This document shows positions 1-8,915 of a stretch of DNA of 64,000 nt, in pieces (position 1 is the stretch's first letter; each line of letters starts with the position of its first letter). Below the pieces are notes generated by a model, which worked only from the letters and a program-made list of their open reading frames with translations, ran no database searches and was not told the DNA's origin. Both the position numbers and the translations under genes were made by a program. Source of the stretch: Legionella qingyii. Its GTDB lineage: Bacteria > Pseudomonadota > Gammaproteobacteria > Legionellales > Legionellaceae. The stretch covers positions 17,657-81,656 of the forward strand of contig NZ_QHJG01000016.1 in the NCBI RefSeq assembly GCF_003184185.1, read 5' to 3'.

Positions 1-300
1 CCCTAAAATGGGCTGCACATTTTAATTCAGCTGAGGAGTGTTAAAGGTTTAACTTTAATTTACCAAATAAATTATTTGAGATAGATAAGAGTTCTAAATT
101 ATGTATAAAGATTATAAGATGATTTTTCTTTTTACAATAAGAAGTGGTCTTTTAAAGTGAATCATATTTGTGCAAAGTCTTCTATAAAAAGAGTAACAGT
201 TGCCTGGCAACTTTCGAAGCCATAGACGCAAAAAATTTGATTTTATGCCAGGATGCACAACAAATTTTTGCGTCTCAAATGAGGGCTTTTTTAGCAGAGT
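1..300. other. Intergenic region, no gene seen
   Basis: AT-rich DNA at the window edge. I see no reading frame with a ribosome binding site and no tRNA or strong hairpin. It lies downstream of the minus-strand gene ending at 301. Confidence 0.5.
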
Positions 301-1254
301 TTATTGTATTGAACAAATTTCTTCGGTTTTTGGTACTGACTCTTGTTCTTGTTGTTTAATTTCTGTTTGAACCTTCTTAGGCTCTGCTTGTAAGGTCTGT
401 TTTAGCGCGGTTAATAGCGTTACAAGATGGCTTTTTCTTGCTAACTTTAACTCGTCAGGTGGCATCTTGCTGGTTGCATTATCTGCAGTTAAGTTATTAC
501 AGACTATAAAAGTATCTCCCATTTTTTGAATTTGGATTCCAGGAGTTTTTGGCCCACTATTTATAGCCAGGGTGTTTTCATTGACTTTATACATTCCATA
601 GTCAGGATTAAGCGGAATGTTTTCTCTCAGGGGAAGTTCGGAAAACCAATTCTTAAAAGAATCATAAGTGGTTAGGACGACGTGTGTACCGGTGCTTTGC
701 GAAAAGGCTATATCATCTTCTTCATATGAAAAAAGGCGAATCGTATCATAAAAAGCATGCGCTATGTGCAATTCCTCCTTCATTTTCGTAGCTGAGTCAT
801 GAAAAGAAAGTTGCGGTTCAAGAAAATTTGCCAAAGTATCGAGATAGTCTTGAGGTAGTTTTCCAAAAAAACTATCACGAGACGTTCTGCTTACTTGAGC
901 AAGATGAGGAGCCAGTTTTTTTATTTCTGGTTGAAATAAAAATCCATTTTTTTTAAGCTCATCTAAAAACTCCAAAAACTTGGGATGATTTGAGGCTTCT
1001 ACTTTTGACTTGTCCCATTCATAACCATAAGCTACTCTCAGCTCAAAAGAATATTTATTAACAAGATCTGTAAATTGTTCATTTACTTTAATGGATAAGT
1101 AATCGGGAAAAATGTTCTCAAAATTTTCAATAAGTAAGTTTGCATAAAAATTATGTTGATAGCCATGTCGTCCTGAATTATTTTCTTCAAGATATTTGAC
1201 ATATTTTTCTTTCCAAGCAGAATAACGGGTATTAATTTCTAAATTGCTTTGCAT
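301..1254 (-). CDS. Hypothetical protein, possible secreted effector
   Basis: I do not recognise this 317-residue protein. The frame stays open to 1386, but the ATG at 1254 is preferred: it has AGGAGA 5-6 bases upstream, and the extra N-terminus has no plausible features. The protein looks soluble, with no signal peptide or membrane segment. It is rich in charged and aromatic residues, and the last ~30 residues are dominated by Lys, Gln and Glu (ending KTEEICSIQ). A Glu-rich C-terminal tail is common in Legionella Dot/Icm substrates, so translocation is a possible inference and no more. It is divergent from the HAD-like gene at 1665, with about 410 bp between them. No function is proposed. 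Confidence 0.6.
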   Translation of the reverse strand: MQSNLEINTRYSAWKEKYVKYLEENNSGRHGYQHNFYANLLIENFENIFPDYLSIKVNEQFTDLVNKYSFELRVAYGYEWDKSKVEASNHPKFLEFLDELKKNGFLFQPEIKKLAPHLAQVSRTSRDSFFGKLPQDYLDTLANFLEPQLSFHDSATKMKEELHIAHAFYDTIRLFSYEEDDIAFSQSTGTHVVLTTYDSFKNWFSELPLRENIPLNPDYGMYKVNENTLAINSGPKTPGIQIQKMGDTFIVCNNLTADNATSKMPPDELKLARKSHLVTLLTALKQTLQAEPKKVQTEIKQQEQESVPKTEEICSIQ

Positions 1255-1664
1255 GGTATTCTCCTGCGAATAAACATTAGAGCTGTGCGCCAGACTGGAG
1301 TTGGTGCGGTGTATGCTAGAGAATATCATTTGTTTTATTAAGGTATGATTAAGCAAACAGAGTAAAAGTTGCAATATACCTACCAACCTATGCAGGAATA
1401 GAGTATTGAATTCAGGGCAAGCATCTATTTTTTCCGAAACCCAGCCTGTTTATCTAGCGATTGATAGAACGAATTGGTACTGGGGAAAATCAAAAATCAA
1501 TATTTTTATGCTATCAGTCAGAAGAAGCAATGCAATCGAAAATCAACAGTTTCAAATTTATTTCAAAAATCAACTTTTAATGTATTTAATAATATGATTA
1601 GATGCTGTAGCAGAAATAATTGCTTGAGCTGTTAACTATCGTTCCGCTTTTTGAGGTAAATGCT
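1255..1664. other. Divergent intergenic region
   Basis: About 410 bp between two divergent orphan genes. It presumably carries both promoters, but I could not pick convincing -35/-10 pairs. A 63-codon frame at 1406-1597 has no ribosome binding site and no recognisable product. Confidence 0.4.
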
Positions 1665-3053
1665 GTGTCTTATGATGTGTATTCTTTTGATTTTGATGGA
1701 TGTACAGCCAATTATCTTTTTTTATCAAGTAAAGTCAAAGATATTATTGTCGCCAATAAAATCCTCTTCGATAATATTAAGTCCACAAGTAATCAAAAAA
1801 TTATTTACATAGGCTCTAATCGTCAAGCTCCACGAGATGATCTTGCTAACTCTTTAGCAGATGAGAGAGGTTCTTGTTATCCAGCATTAGAACAGATTGC
1901 TGTGGCGTTAGGAGGAGTTCTTGATAATTTTCTACTAGGTGATATCTATAACAATCTGCCTGACGGAACTTGTTTTAATCAGACATTAAAATATCTGGCT
2001 AAAAATAATAAAGATTACAAAGAACTCAGTCCTAAGAAATTTAAATCTCTTTATAACTGGGTTCATGATGAAAGTAAGCTGACCGTCCTTTATGCTCAAA
2101 TGCATAAAGTATCTTTAGAACATCCTGATGAACCGATTAATTTTAATTTTTTCGACGATAGAGAAGATATTTTAACTCAATTACACGCCTATTTTTTAAA
2201 ACATCAAGATTTGATTCCAAGCAACGTCACCTTAAATTTGAAGCAGTATAGAGGCCCTATAGATAGAAATAGTCAAGAGATTGATCCGTTAGTGGTAGAC
2301 TATCCCTCTATTGGCGGAATAAGGCCTGGGGCAGATAAACACTACAGGCAAACTGTCAAAACTATGGTGGCAGTGACGATAGAAAAAATGACTGAAAAAG
2401 GAATGGATATAAGCGCCACTGGAGCCTCAAAAGGGATTACCAGCTATACCGAAGCTAAAAAATATGGTTTTGACATATCTGCTATAAAATGCATTAACCA
2501 TTACGAGCCCGGTATGATGCCGATGAATCCGCCAGATGTGCCATCTGCTAAAAAAGAAAAACTTTTTAGCGAGATGAGAAAACTATATGTATCTAAACAT
2601 AGCAGTATTGAAAAACTTGATAAGCTAATTCTAGAAAAAAAACATTTCTCGGAACCAACGCCTTCAGGATTCAATTCGGCTACTTCCATAACTCCATCTC
2701 CTGAAGCAGAAAAATTTAAACTCCTTCGCGCAGAAAAACCTAAAAGTGAACGCCCAAAAGATGGAGGACTAATGGGAATTCATAAGAGTCTTCATGTACA
2801 AGGTATCACTACAGATTTTACAGATATGGAAGAGGTTGAAAATCATTCCTCTGATCTAAAACCGTCAGAATCCTCCCATAATCTCATCGCGACACTCTCT
2901 TCACCAGAAGAAAAATTTAAATTTTTTCCTGCAAAAAAGCCTGAAGGTGAACTCAAAAAAAAAGAAGAATTAATGGATACTCATAAAGGTCATATAAATT
3001 CAGAATATGTTGAACAAGAACCAACTCAAGGTTCGCCTAACAAGATTTTCTAA
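1665..3053 (+). CDS. HAD-like protein with duplicated C-terminal motif, effector candidate
   Basis: Unrecognised 462-residue protein. The frame opens at a TTG at 1620, but the GTG at 1665 has GAGG 8 bases upstream and is the better start. Residues 7-14 read SFDFDGCT, matching HAD phosphatase motif I (DxDG). IYIGS at about 47-51 could be motif II (Ser51), and FFDD at about 162-165 could be the acidic motif IV. The order and spacing fit a HAD fold, though the Lys of motif III is not certain. The C-terminal ~130 residues are hydrophilic and carry a ~30-residue motif twice (residues ~345-374 and ~413-441, sharing SPE..KFK, A.KP and a terminal THK/IHK). Repeats and a disordered tail fit a secreted effector, but that is inference. 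Confidence 0.6.
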   Translation: MSYDVYSFDFDGCTANYLFLSSKVKDIIVANKILFDNIKSTSNQKIIYIGSNRQAPRDDLANSLADERGSCYPALEQIAVALGGVLDNFLLGDIYNNLPDGTCFNQTLKYLAKNNKDYKELSPKKFKSLYNWVHDESKLTVLYAQMHKVSLEHPDEPINFNFFDDREDILTQLHAYFLKHQDLIPSNVTLNLKQYRGPIDRNSQEIDPLVVDYPSIGGIRPGADKHYRQTVKTMVAVTIEKMTEKGMDISATGASKGITSYTEAKKYGFDISAIKCINHYEPGMMPMNPPDVPSAKKEKLFSEMRKLYVSKHSSIEKLDKLILEKKHFSEPTPSGFNSATSITPSPEAEKFKLLRAEKPKSERPKDGGLMGIHKSLHVQGITTDFTDMEEVENHSSDLKPSESSHNLIATLSSPEEKFKFFPAKKPEGELKKKEELMDTHKGHINSEYVEQEPTQGSPNKIF

Positions 3054-3134
3054 CTGATCAGTTCAATTACAGTGGCTTTACAGTAAACAAGAGTGGATGA
3101 TTATTTTTCTCAATTAACCTATTGGTTTTATTAG

Positions 3135-3329
3135 GGGTGCGACAAGCAACGGAATTAAAAGATACTCTAACGTTAAATTTAGTTCTCTATTAATCCATTA
3201 AATGCAAATTTAAATCAATAAAATGCTCTTTGAAAACACTTGCGAATAATAAGATGGAAAAATGAAAATATTAATTTTTAATAGGTTGTATGCTTATAGT
3301 ATCTTTTAATTCCGTTGCTTGTCGCACCC
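3135..3329. mobile_element. MITE-like element with perfect 32-bp terminal inverted repeats
   Basis: The ends 3135-3166 and 3298-3329 are exact reverse complements over 32 bases, beginning GGGTGCGACAAGCAACGG. The element is 195 bp with an AT-rich core and no reading frame. TTATTA occurs at 3128-3133 and again at 3330-3335, so a ~6-bp target-site duplication is likely (one extra G at 3134 blurs the left boundary). Length, perfect ends and lack of coding capacity are typical of a miniature inverted-repeat element mobilised by a transposase encoded elsewhere. The parent IS family is not identified. Confidence 0.8.
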
Positions 3330-3382
3330 TTATTACGACTGCTAGTTAACCTTACTGCTCCCAAGTGGAGCATGGTTACTAA

Positions 3383-3484
3383 ATGTCACCTGCAAATGAA
3401 TTACCAAAGGTCATTGAAAAATCACAAGATGAGATTAAGCAAATCATTGCATCGGTACACTCATCAAACTTTGATGTGGTCTAA
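3383..3484 (+). pseudogene. Remnant of an IS66-type transposase N-terminus
   Basis: A 33-codon frame begins MSPANELPKVIEKSQDEIKQ and stops after HSSNFDVV. The ELPK-(x)-IEKS-(x)2-EI pattern resembles the N-terminus of the large IS66-family transposases I recall from Legionella. The rest of the transposase is absent: the following bases carry stops in all frames until the next gene. It lies just right of the MITE, so this spot has received mobile DNA more than once. The family assignment rests on a short stretch and is uncertain. Confidence 0.35.
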
Positions 3485-3887
3485 TTGATTTGATTATTGA
3501 AGGTCACGACAACTTTAAAAGTTGTTATAATCAATGACTAATTATGCGATCAGTTAATAAGAATTCACTTATTTTGGTTCATTCTTAAATTATATTGACT
3601 GTTAAATTAGCCATCCTGTTCTTAACAAGTAAATTCTATACAGAATTACCATCAGTTAGCGTGATTTGCACGTCTTATCCTATCTTACTAAAGAAAGGTA
3701 GACTCAGATCCGTGTTTTATTACAAAGAATTTTGGATATCGAAACACTTTTAACTTAGCTTGTGTACGCTGTCTTCATTTATTTAGTACAAGTAAATTAC
3801 TGTGATAATTTAATTCATTATAAAAAATTACCTGTTTATTGTTTTTGAACGTTTACAGAGTAATTAAGTTGACGGTGCTTTCGAAAT
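3485..3887. other. Intergenic region, no gene seen
   Basis: About 400 bp of AT-rich DNA with frequent stops in all frames, downstream of the transposase remnant and of the convergent minus-strand gene. No hairpin or promoter stands out. Confidence 0.4.
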
Positions 3888-4577
3888 CTATTGACAAAGA
3901 GTATTTTGACTATCGTTAATAGGATTAATTAAAAGAAAATCTGACAAGTTTTTGATTAGTTGATTACATTGCTCAGAGATGATTTCAAATAATGTAAAAG
4001 CCAATCTGCCTATTCCGATTGGAGAGGTAAGAATTTTTGCACAAATAAGTACGGTAGCTGCAAAAATATTTTTTATAATGTTCGGATCAAAATCAACCGA
4101 AGTTGAAATTTTTTCCATTCCGAATGCGTAAAATGTTTTGCCGTAAAGCCCACTAGTAATTTTATTGATAATTTTCGAAAATTCATCAGTACTAAATTCG
4201 TAAATACCATCATTACAATCGAAATATTGATAGCGATCATCAGCAATTTTTTTAATTGCAAGTGCATGCCCCCCAATAAGACCAAAATATTTCAAGATAA
4301 CCGTATCATTATCTTGAATAAGCATTTCCTGTATATCTTTTTGTATTTGTTCTTTTCTCCAATCCATATAAATATCAATGGTCCATGCACTTTTTTTATT
4401 TGGTATAAATTGGGACCATTGAGCATTATCAATATCCAAAGTTAGTGGAATTTCCCTTTTGCTTTTCTCAGCATCTTTAGGGAGCACTAATTTTCCTTTA
4501 GCCCAAAATAAGCTATAGCCATAACAATCACCTATCAAAGTTTGTGAAGATTGTTTTAAATTTAAGATTTTGTTCAT
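3888..4577 (-). CDS. C58 (YopT-like) cysteine protease candidate
   Basis: Predicted 229-residue protein. The ATG at 4577 is preferred over the upstream one at 4610 because GAGAG lies just before it. Three conserved-looking blocks appear in papain-like order. GDCYGYSLFW has the candidate nucleophile Cys18 in a C-x-G-x-S-x-x-W pattern. GGHALAI carries His104. YQYFDCNDG carries Asp120 in the position of the YFDPNFG-type motif. This spacing fits the YopT/AvrPphB-like C58 peptidases, which are injected into host cells by type III or IV systems. The C-terminal ~70 residues contain a hydrophobic stretch (about residues 165-190). No signal peptide is visible. I infer a translocated protease; sequence similarity alone would be weak, so the triad should be tested. 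Confidence 0.5.
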   Translation of the reverse strand: MNKILNLKQSSQTLIGDCYGYSLFWAKGKLVLPKDAEKSKREIPLTLDIDNAQWSQFIPNKKSAWTIDIYMDWRKEQIQKDIQEMLIQDNDTVILKYFGLIGGHALAIKKIADDRYQYFDCNDGIYEFSTDEFSKIINKITSGLYGKTFYAFGMEKISTSVDFDPNIIKNIFAATVLICAKILTSPIGIGRLAFTLFEIISEQCNQLIKNLSDFLLINPINDSQNTLCQ

Positions 4578-5004
4578 ACAACTCTCTTTGATTGGTTTAT
4601 CTATAATCAATATGCGCTAATAATAACGCATAATGACTCTTAATTGAATATAGTGTTCAGAAACAATCATTAGGTTGAATTTATTTAAAATGAGTTTTCA
4701 TAAAAAGCAATGATCTTTAGAGTTAATAAAATCAGACAAAGTGTATTAGGAGAGGGGGCTTACTCAGCAAATAGCATTTAAAAAGTCTGATTCCTGTGAA
4801 TAGTAGACTTTAAGCAGGGAGTGACCTCGAAATAGAACAAATATATGAAAAACAGATTTATTGAGCCTCATAAGCAACAACGTTAGCCCTCCCATTTTGT
4901 AAATGAGCAAACCACACATTCGAGATCACTCACTGACGTTCGGGATGACGTATTATTCAGAATGCTCTAAACTAATTCCTTGATACTACTAACTGCTTCT
5001 AACG
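4578..5004. other. Intergenic region, no gene seen
   Basis: About 430 bp between two minus-strand genes. It should contain the promoter of the C58-like gene. A segment around 4915-4955 (attcgagatcactcactgac and following) looks like a degenerate dispersed intergenic repeat. No reading frame is supported. Confidence 0.4.
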
Positions 5005-6855
5005 CTACACTAAATCATCCAGGCTACTACTAATTTCTAGCCATTCTTCTTCAGCCTGATTTAATGAAGAGTGAGCAGTGGTACGTTTTTGTAACAATTG
5101 ATTGAGTGTATTTTGTTGTGTATTGTCTTCATAAAGACTGGCATTACCAAGTTGGTTATCCAACTTGGTAATTTCACTCTGATATTGTTCAATCAATTGC
5201 TCCAATTTTTTCAGACGATTTTGTAGGGTTTTCTTTTCTTTATAATCATTTGTAGAAGCAGTTATTGTATTTTCCTTAATTGAATCTTTAGTTTGCAGCC
5301 AAGAATAATAATCGTCTAAGTCACCTTCAAAAGGTTGAACTTTTTGTTGATAGACAAGATAGAAATTATCAACACTGGTTTTGAGCATATGACGATCATG
5401 GGAAATCAAAATTATTGCACCTTCATAGCTTTGCAATGCAAGCTCGATTGCAGAGCGCATCCCAAGATCCAAATGGTTTGTCGGCTCATCAAGCAGAAGT
5501 AGATTGGGTTTGAGCCAAACAAGTTTGGCTAAAGCCAAGCGTGCTTTTTCACCGCCGGAAAAATGAGTGATAGGTTGAACAGCCATATCACCAATAAAAT
5601 TGAAGCCGCCTAAAAAATCACGAATGCTCTGCTCCCGTGCTTCTGGTGATAGAGCTTGGATTGTTTCTATTGGACTTAAATTACAATCAAGCTGTTCTAG
5701 TTGGTGTTGTGCATAATAGCCAATCTTTAAATGAGCTGAACGATGAATTGTGCCATTCAAAGGAGTTAAAGAACCGGTTAACGTCTTGATTAATGTAGAT
5801 TTTCCTTCGCCATTTGGGCCAAGTAAAGCGATTCTGTCACCTGGATTGAGTGAAAGATTGATTCTCTTTAATATCGCTTTTTCCGATTGATATCCTGCGT
5901 CAACCATATTGCATTGTATCAATGGATTTCCTGCGCGAGGACATGGAAAGAATTCGAAAGAAAAAGGAGAATCTACTTGGGCTGCTGCGATAATTTCCAT
6001 TCTTTCTATAGCTTTAAGACGGCCTTGAGCTTGTTTTGCCTTAGTTGCTTTTGCTCTAAAGCGATTTACAAATGACATCATATGATTGATTTTAGTTTGT
6101 TGTTTCTCATACATGGCTTGTTGTAATGCCAGTTGTTGTGCATGTGTTTTTTCAAAACAGCTGTAATTGTCGCTATAAAGCGATAGACTTTGTTTTTCAA
6201 TATGTAAAATATGAGTAACAAAGGCATCAAGAAATTCTCGGTCATGGGAAATAAGAATAATGGTACTGGGGCTTTGTTTTAAAAAACGCTCTAGCCAAAA
6301 AATTGCTTCCATATCTAGATGGTTTGTAGGTTCATCCAGTAAAAGCAAATCAGCCGGTTTCATTAAGCAACGTGCAAGGCTTAAACGCATTCGCCAGCCT
6401 CCAGAGAAGCTATTTACTGCTGCCTGTTGCTGCGTACCACTAAAACCAAGCCCAGACATAATCGTTGCGGCTTGAGCGGGTTTACTGTAGCCACCACTAT
6501 GGCTTAATTCTTCATGACAAGCTAATACTTCCGCATCGTTACCTGTTATTTCTGCCTCTCGTAAACGTTGGATCAATTTCATATAACCATCATCGCCACC
6601 TAAGACAAAATCTAATGCTTTTTCATCGCTGTCGGGTAATTGCTGAGATAAATGGCTGATACTAAGTTGGGGATTAATTAAAAACTCACCTGTATCGGGA
6701 GTCAATTTTCCTAATAAAAAGTCAAATAATGTGGATTTTCCACACCCATTATGACCAATAAGGCCTATTTTTTGTTTTTCATATAAAGTGACATTGACTT
6801 TGTCCAGTAAAACTTTATTGCCGCGACTTAGAGTAATTTGACGAAGAGTAAGCAT
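5005..6855 (-). CDS. yheS: ABC-F family ATPase (YheS-like)
   Basis: A 616-residue protein with two ABC ATPase cassettes in one chain and no membrane segments, the plan of the ABC-F translation-factor family. Cassette 1 has Walker A GHNGCGKST near residue 34 and signature SFSGGWRMRLSLA. Cassette 2 has GPNGEGKST and HFSGGEKARLALA. Both have LLLLDEPTNHLD Walker B segments followed by the ISHDR switch histidine. A basic linker (about residues 240-285) separates them, and a C-terminal coiled coil (about 530-600) follows. Length and order match E. coli YheS (637 residues). ABC-F proteins bind the ribosomal E site and relieve stalled or drugged ribosomes. It appears to be transcribed alone. Confidence 0.85.
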   Translation of the reverse strand: MLTLRQITLSRGNKVLLDKVNVTLYEKQKIGLIGHNGCGKSTLFDFLLGKLTPDTGEFLINPQLSISHLSQQLPDSDEKALDFVLGGDDGYMKLIQRLREAEITGNDAEVLACHEELSHSGGYSKPAQAATIMSGLGFSGTQQQAAVNSFSGGWRMRLSLARCLMKPADLLLLDEPTNHLDMEAIFWLERFLKQSPSTIILISHDREFLDAFVTHILHIEKQSLSLYSDNYSCFEKTHAQQLALQQAMYEKQQTKINHMMSFVNRFRAKATKAKQAQGRLKAIERMEIIAAAQVDSPFSFEFFPCPRAGNPLIQCNMVDAGYQSEKAILKRINLSLNPGDRIALLGPNGEGKSTLIKTLTGSLTPLNGTIHRSAHLKIGYYAQHQLEQLDCNLSPIETIQALSPEAREQSIRDFLGGFNFIGDMAVQPITHFSGGEKARLALAKLVWLKPNLLLLDEPTNHLDLGMRSAIELALQSYEGAIILISHDRHMLKTSVDNFYLVYQQKVQPFEGDLDDYYSWLQTKDSIKENTITASTNDYKEKKTLQNRLKKLEQLIEQYQSEITKLDNQLGNASLYEDNTQQNTLNQLLQKRTTAHSSLNQAEEEWLEISSSLDDLV

Positions 6856-6957
6856 GATAAATCTTTAGCCATAAATAGAGTTGGTTGCAGAAAAATTAAA
6901 AAAACGTAGCATGGGTGCCCAGACTACGATATTAACTCAATTCTAACATAAATCCAT

Positions 6958-8181
6958 TTAACTTGGTTCGGGCTCTATAGTTTTTTTCCTGGCGGATTGA
7001 TGACGTGCTTGTTTTTCAATGTCAATATAGCGATCTGTTGTTGCACTGGAGCTGTGACCGGCATCATCACGTACATGCTCGCGCGGGCGAATTTTAACAT
7101 CTTCTGAAATTCCCGTATGCCTGAGCCAGTGGACAGTGGCAGCAGTCAAATTGTCTGCATCTTCTATATGACCTTTTATTCGAAGTTGCTCACCAGCTAA
7201 GTCAAAGCAGCGTTGAATAATTCGACGTATCGGTGCTGTATCACTCATGGGGCCATTGCCGCGAATTTTAGGAATAAGCGGGCTATTATCCGCTGGAGAA
7301 GGAAGAGGGGGTAGTCCCAGAAAACAACGCCATCGCATTAAGCTATCTAACATCGCATCACTCACTGCGATTTGTCGTTCTTTATTTCCTTTGCCCACAG
7401 TTGTAAACCACCAGTGGCCGTTGCTGTCTTTTGAGAAATCATTCATGCTGGGGATCCAGCGCTCACTTGCTGCTAGTTCAGAGATACGAAGATACATACC
7501 AAATAACATGCTGAGCATGAAACGAGTACGTTCATGTTTCATAGGTGATTCTTCAGCGAGAGATTCAGCTGCGTCCAAAACGGCACTCCATTGCACCAAA
7601 CTAAGACGGCGTATGGGAGCATTATGTTGTCTCTTACGAATAAATTTGCTTTTTTGGCGAATAAGGGCAACAGGATTAGAAACTAGGTATTCCTCGGCAA
7701 TTAAGAAATTAAATAATGTACTTAAAATAGCAAATATTTCCTGAATAGCGCCTTGAGATAAATTGAATTGCTCAATTTCAGGTTTATGGCCATTTTTAAT
7801 TGCGGATTTACTTAGTGTCACTACGAAGGGTCTCCACTCTTCATTTGGAATGCGATGCCCGTCTTTTTCAATAAAACGAGGAACCTTTTTTAAGCTTATC
7901 CACGATTTGACTGGGTTTTGGCAAAAATGAATGTATTGCTCTATATCGTCACGTTTCAATTCATTTAAGGTCGCGTTTTTAATTAACCAGGACCATTGCA
8001 ACAAACGTTCGGTTTCCCTGCGATAACTATTAAATGTTCCTTGGCTGCCAGTGTAGCTTTTTAAAAAATTCAACGCGTAATTAAAATCATTTTGGAAACG
8101 CCGATCAGGCAATACGACGTGTTCATGATTTTTATGGAGATAGTTTATATTGTCGAAGATAGGAAGAAGTTTAAATTTCAT
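6958..8181 (-). CDS. Tyrosine recombinase / phage-type integrase
   Basis: A 407-residue site-specific recombinase. The N-terminal ~170 residues look like a SAM-like core-binding domain. The C-terminal catalytic domain shows the expected residues: Arg232 in YLRISEL, Lys264 in GKGNK, His351-x-x-Arg354 in HWLRHTG, His376 in GHSSSATTDRY and nucleophile Tyr385. All catalytic positions are present, so it should be active. It lies about 240 bp from a tRNA cluster, pointing away from it. No attL/attR duplication of a tRNA 3' end was found, so an integrated island cannot be shown. It could be a resident chromosomal recombinase or the survivor of an old island. Confidence 0.85.
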   Translation of the reverse strand: MKFKLLPIFDNINYLHKNHEHVVLPDRRFQNDFNYALNFLKSYTGSQGTFNSYRRETERLLQWSWLIKNATLNELKRDDIEQYIHFCQNPVKSWISLKKVPRFIEKDGHRIPNEEWRPFVVTLSKSAIKNGHKPEIEQFNLSQGAIQEIFAILSTLFNFLIAEEYLVSNPVALIRQKSKFIRKRQHNAPIRRLSLVQWSAVLDAAESLAEESPMKHERTRFMLSMLFGMYLRISELAASERWIPSMNDFSKDSNGHWWFTTVGKGNKERQIAVSDAMLDSLMRWRCFLGLPPLPSPADNSPLIPKIRGNGPMSDTAPIRRIIQRCFDLAGEQLRIKGHIEDADNLTAATVHWLRHTGISEDVKIRPREHVRDDAGHSSSATTDRYIDIEKQARHQSARKKTIEPEPS

Positions 8182-8367
8182 AAGTACATTGGAAGATTAA
8201 TTATAATTATCAATGCTAGCTGAAAAGTGATGAAGATACGAGTAGGGTAAACTTAAGTGGTTGTATTCATGCCGGCCTACATGGCTGAAAAATAATCTAG
8301 ATGTGCAAACAAAATAAATGTGTATTGTCAAAAAGTAAAATTAATTAAAAATAAATGATTTAAGATA

Positions 8368-8396
8368 TTGACCTTTGTGAAAGCACCTAGTAATAT
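8368..8396 (+). promoter_or_regulatory. Sigma70 promoter for the tRNA-Pro-Arg-His-Leu cluster
   Basis: TTGACC (8368-8373) and TAATAT (8391-8396) are separated by exactly 17 bases. A GC-rich discriminator (ctgcgctctgtcc) follows, typical of stable-RNA promoters under stringent control. The first tRNA starts 29 bases after the -10. The transcript may run on into tig. Confidence 0.7.
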
Positions 8397-8424
8397 CTGC
8401 GCTCTGTCCTTGGGACGGGTTATA

Positions 8425-8501
8425 CGGGGTGTAGCGCAGTCTGGTAGCGCGCCTGCTTTGGGAGCAGGATGTCGGGGGTTCGAATCCCTCCACCCCGACC
8501 A
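8425..8501 (+). tRNA. tRNA-Pro (TGG)
   Basis: 77-base cloverleaf. The 7-bp acceptor stem pairs cggggtg with caccccg, the anticodon loop tttggga gives TGG, the T arm is gggggttcgaatccctc-like, and CCA is encoded. First gene of a four-tRNA cluster. Confidence 0.95.
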
Positions 8502-8506
8502 AATTT

Positions 8507-8583
8507 GCGCCCGTAGCTCATCTGGATAGAGCATCGGCCTTCTAAGCCGAGGGTAGCAGGTTCGAATCCTGCCGGGCGTGCCA
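8507..8583 (+). tRNA. tRNA-Arg (TCT)
   Basis: 77-base cloverleaf with acceptor gcgcccg/cgggcgt, anticodon loop cttctaa (TCT), T loop ttcgaat and encoded CCA. Five bases separate it from tRNA-Pro, so both come from one transcript. Confidence 0.95.
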
Positions 8584-8633
8584 GCCCAGATTTTATTTAT
8601 CATATAAGAATTTCTGGTAAAAAAATTTTATAT

Positions 8634-8710
8634 GGTGAGCGTAGCTCAGTTGGTAGAGCCCCGGGTTGTGATCCCGGTTGTCGTGGGTTCGAGTCCCATC
8701 GTTCACCCCA
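8634..8710 (+). tRNA. tRNA-His (GTG)
   Basis: 77 bases including the extra 5' G (G-1, position 8634) opposite the discriminator C, the identity element of tRNA-His. Anticodon loop ttgtgat gives GTG. Acceptor gtgagcg/cgttcac is followed by C and CCA. Confidence 0.95.
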
Positions 8711-8798
8711 TTTGAGAAAGAAACAAATGGTTTATCGCTAAAGATTTTATCTGAGTCTTTACAAGACCGAATTACTGATTGATAATCCAACCTGATTT

Positions 8799-8883
8799 GC
8801 GAAAGTGGCGGAATTGGTAGACGCACTGGATTTAGGTTCCAGCGGGGCGACCCGTGAGAGTTCGAGTCTCTCCTTTCGCACCA
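8799..8883 (+). tRNA. tRNA-Leu (TAG)
   Basis: 85-base class II tRNA with a long variable arm, acceptor gcgaaag/ctttcgc, anticodon loop tttaggt (TAG) and encoded CCA. It ends 32 bases before the tig start codon, so tig may be co-transcribed with the tRNAs. Confidence 0.95.
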
Positions 8884-8915
8884 TTATCATTATAAATTCC
8901 AATGAGGTGAAGTTA

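Noticed and set aside
1406..1597. 63-codon plus-strand frame
   Set aside because: No ribosome site and no recognisable product; it lies in a promoter-type divergent gap.
8182..8883. attL/attR duplication next to the integrase
   Set aside because: I could not find a second copy of any tRNA 3' segment in the window.
8805..8915. N-terminal extension of trigger factor
   Set aside because: The extension translates tRNA-Leu; the ATG at 8916 has a ribosome site and matches the family start.
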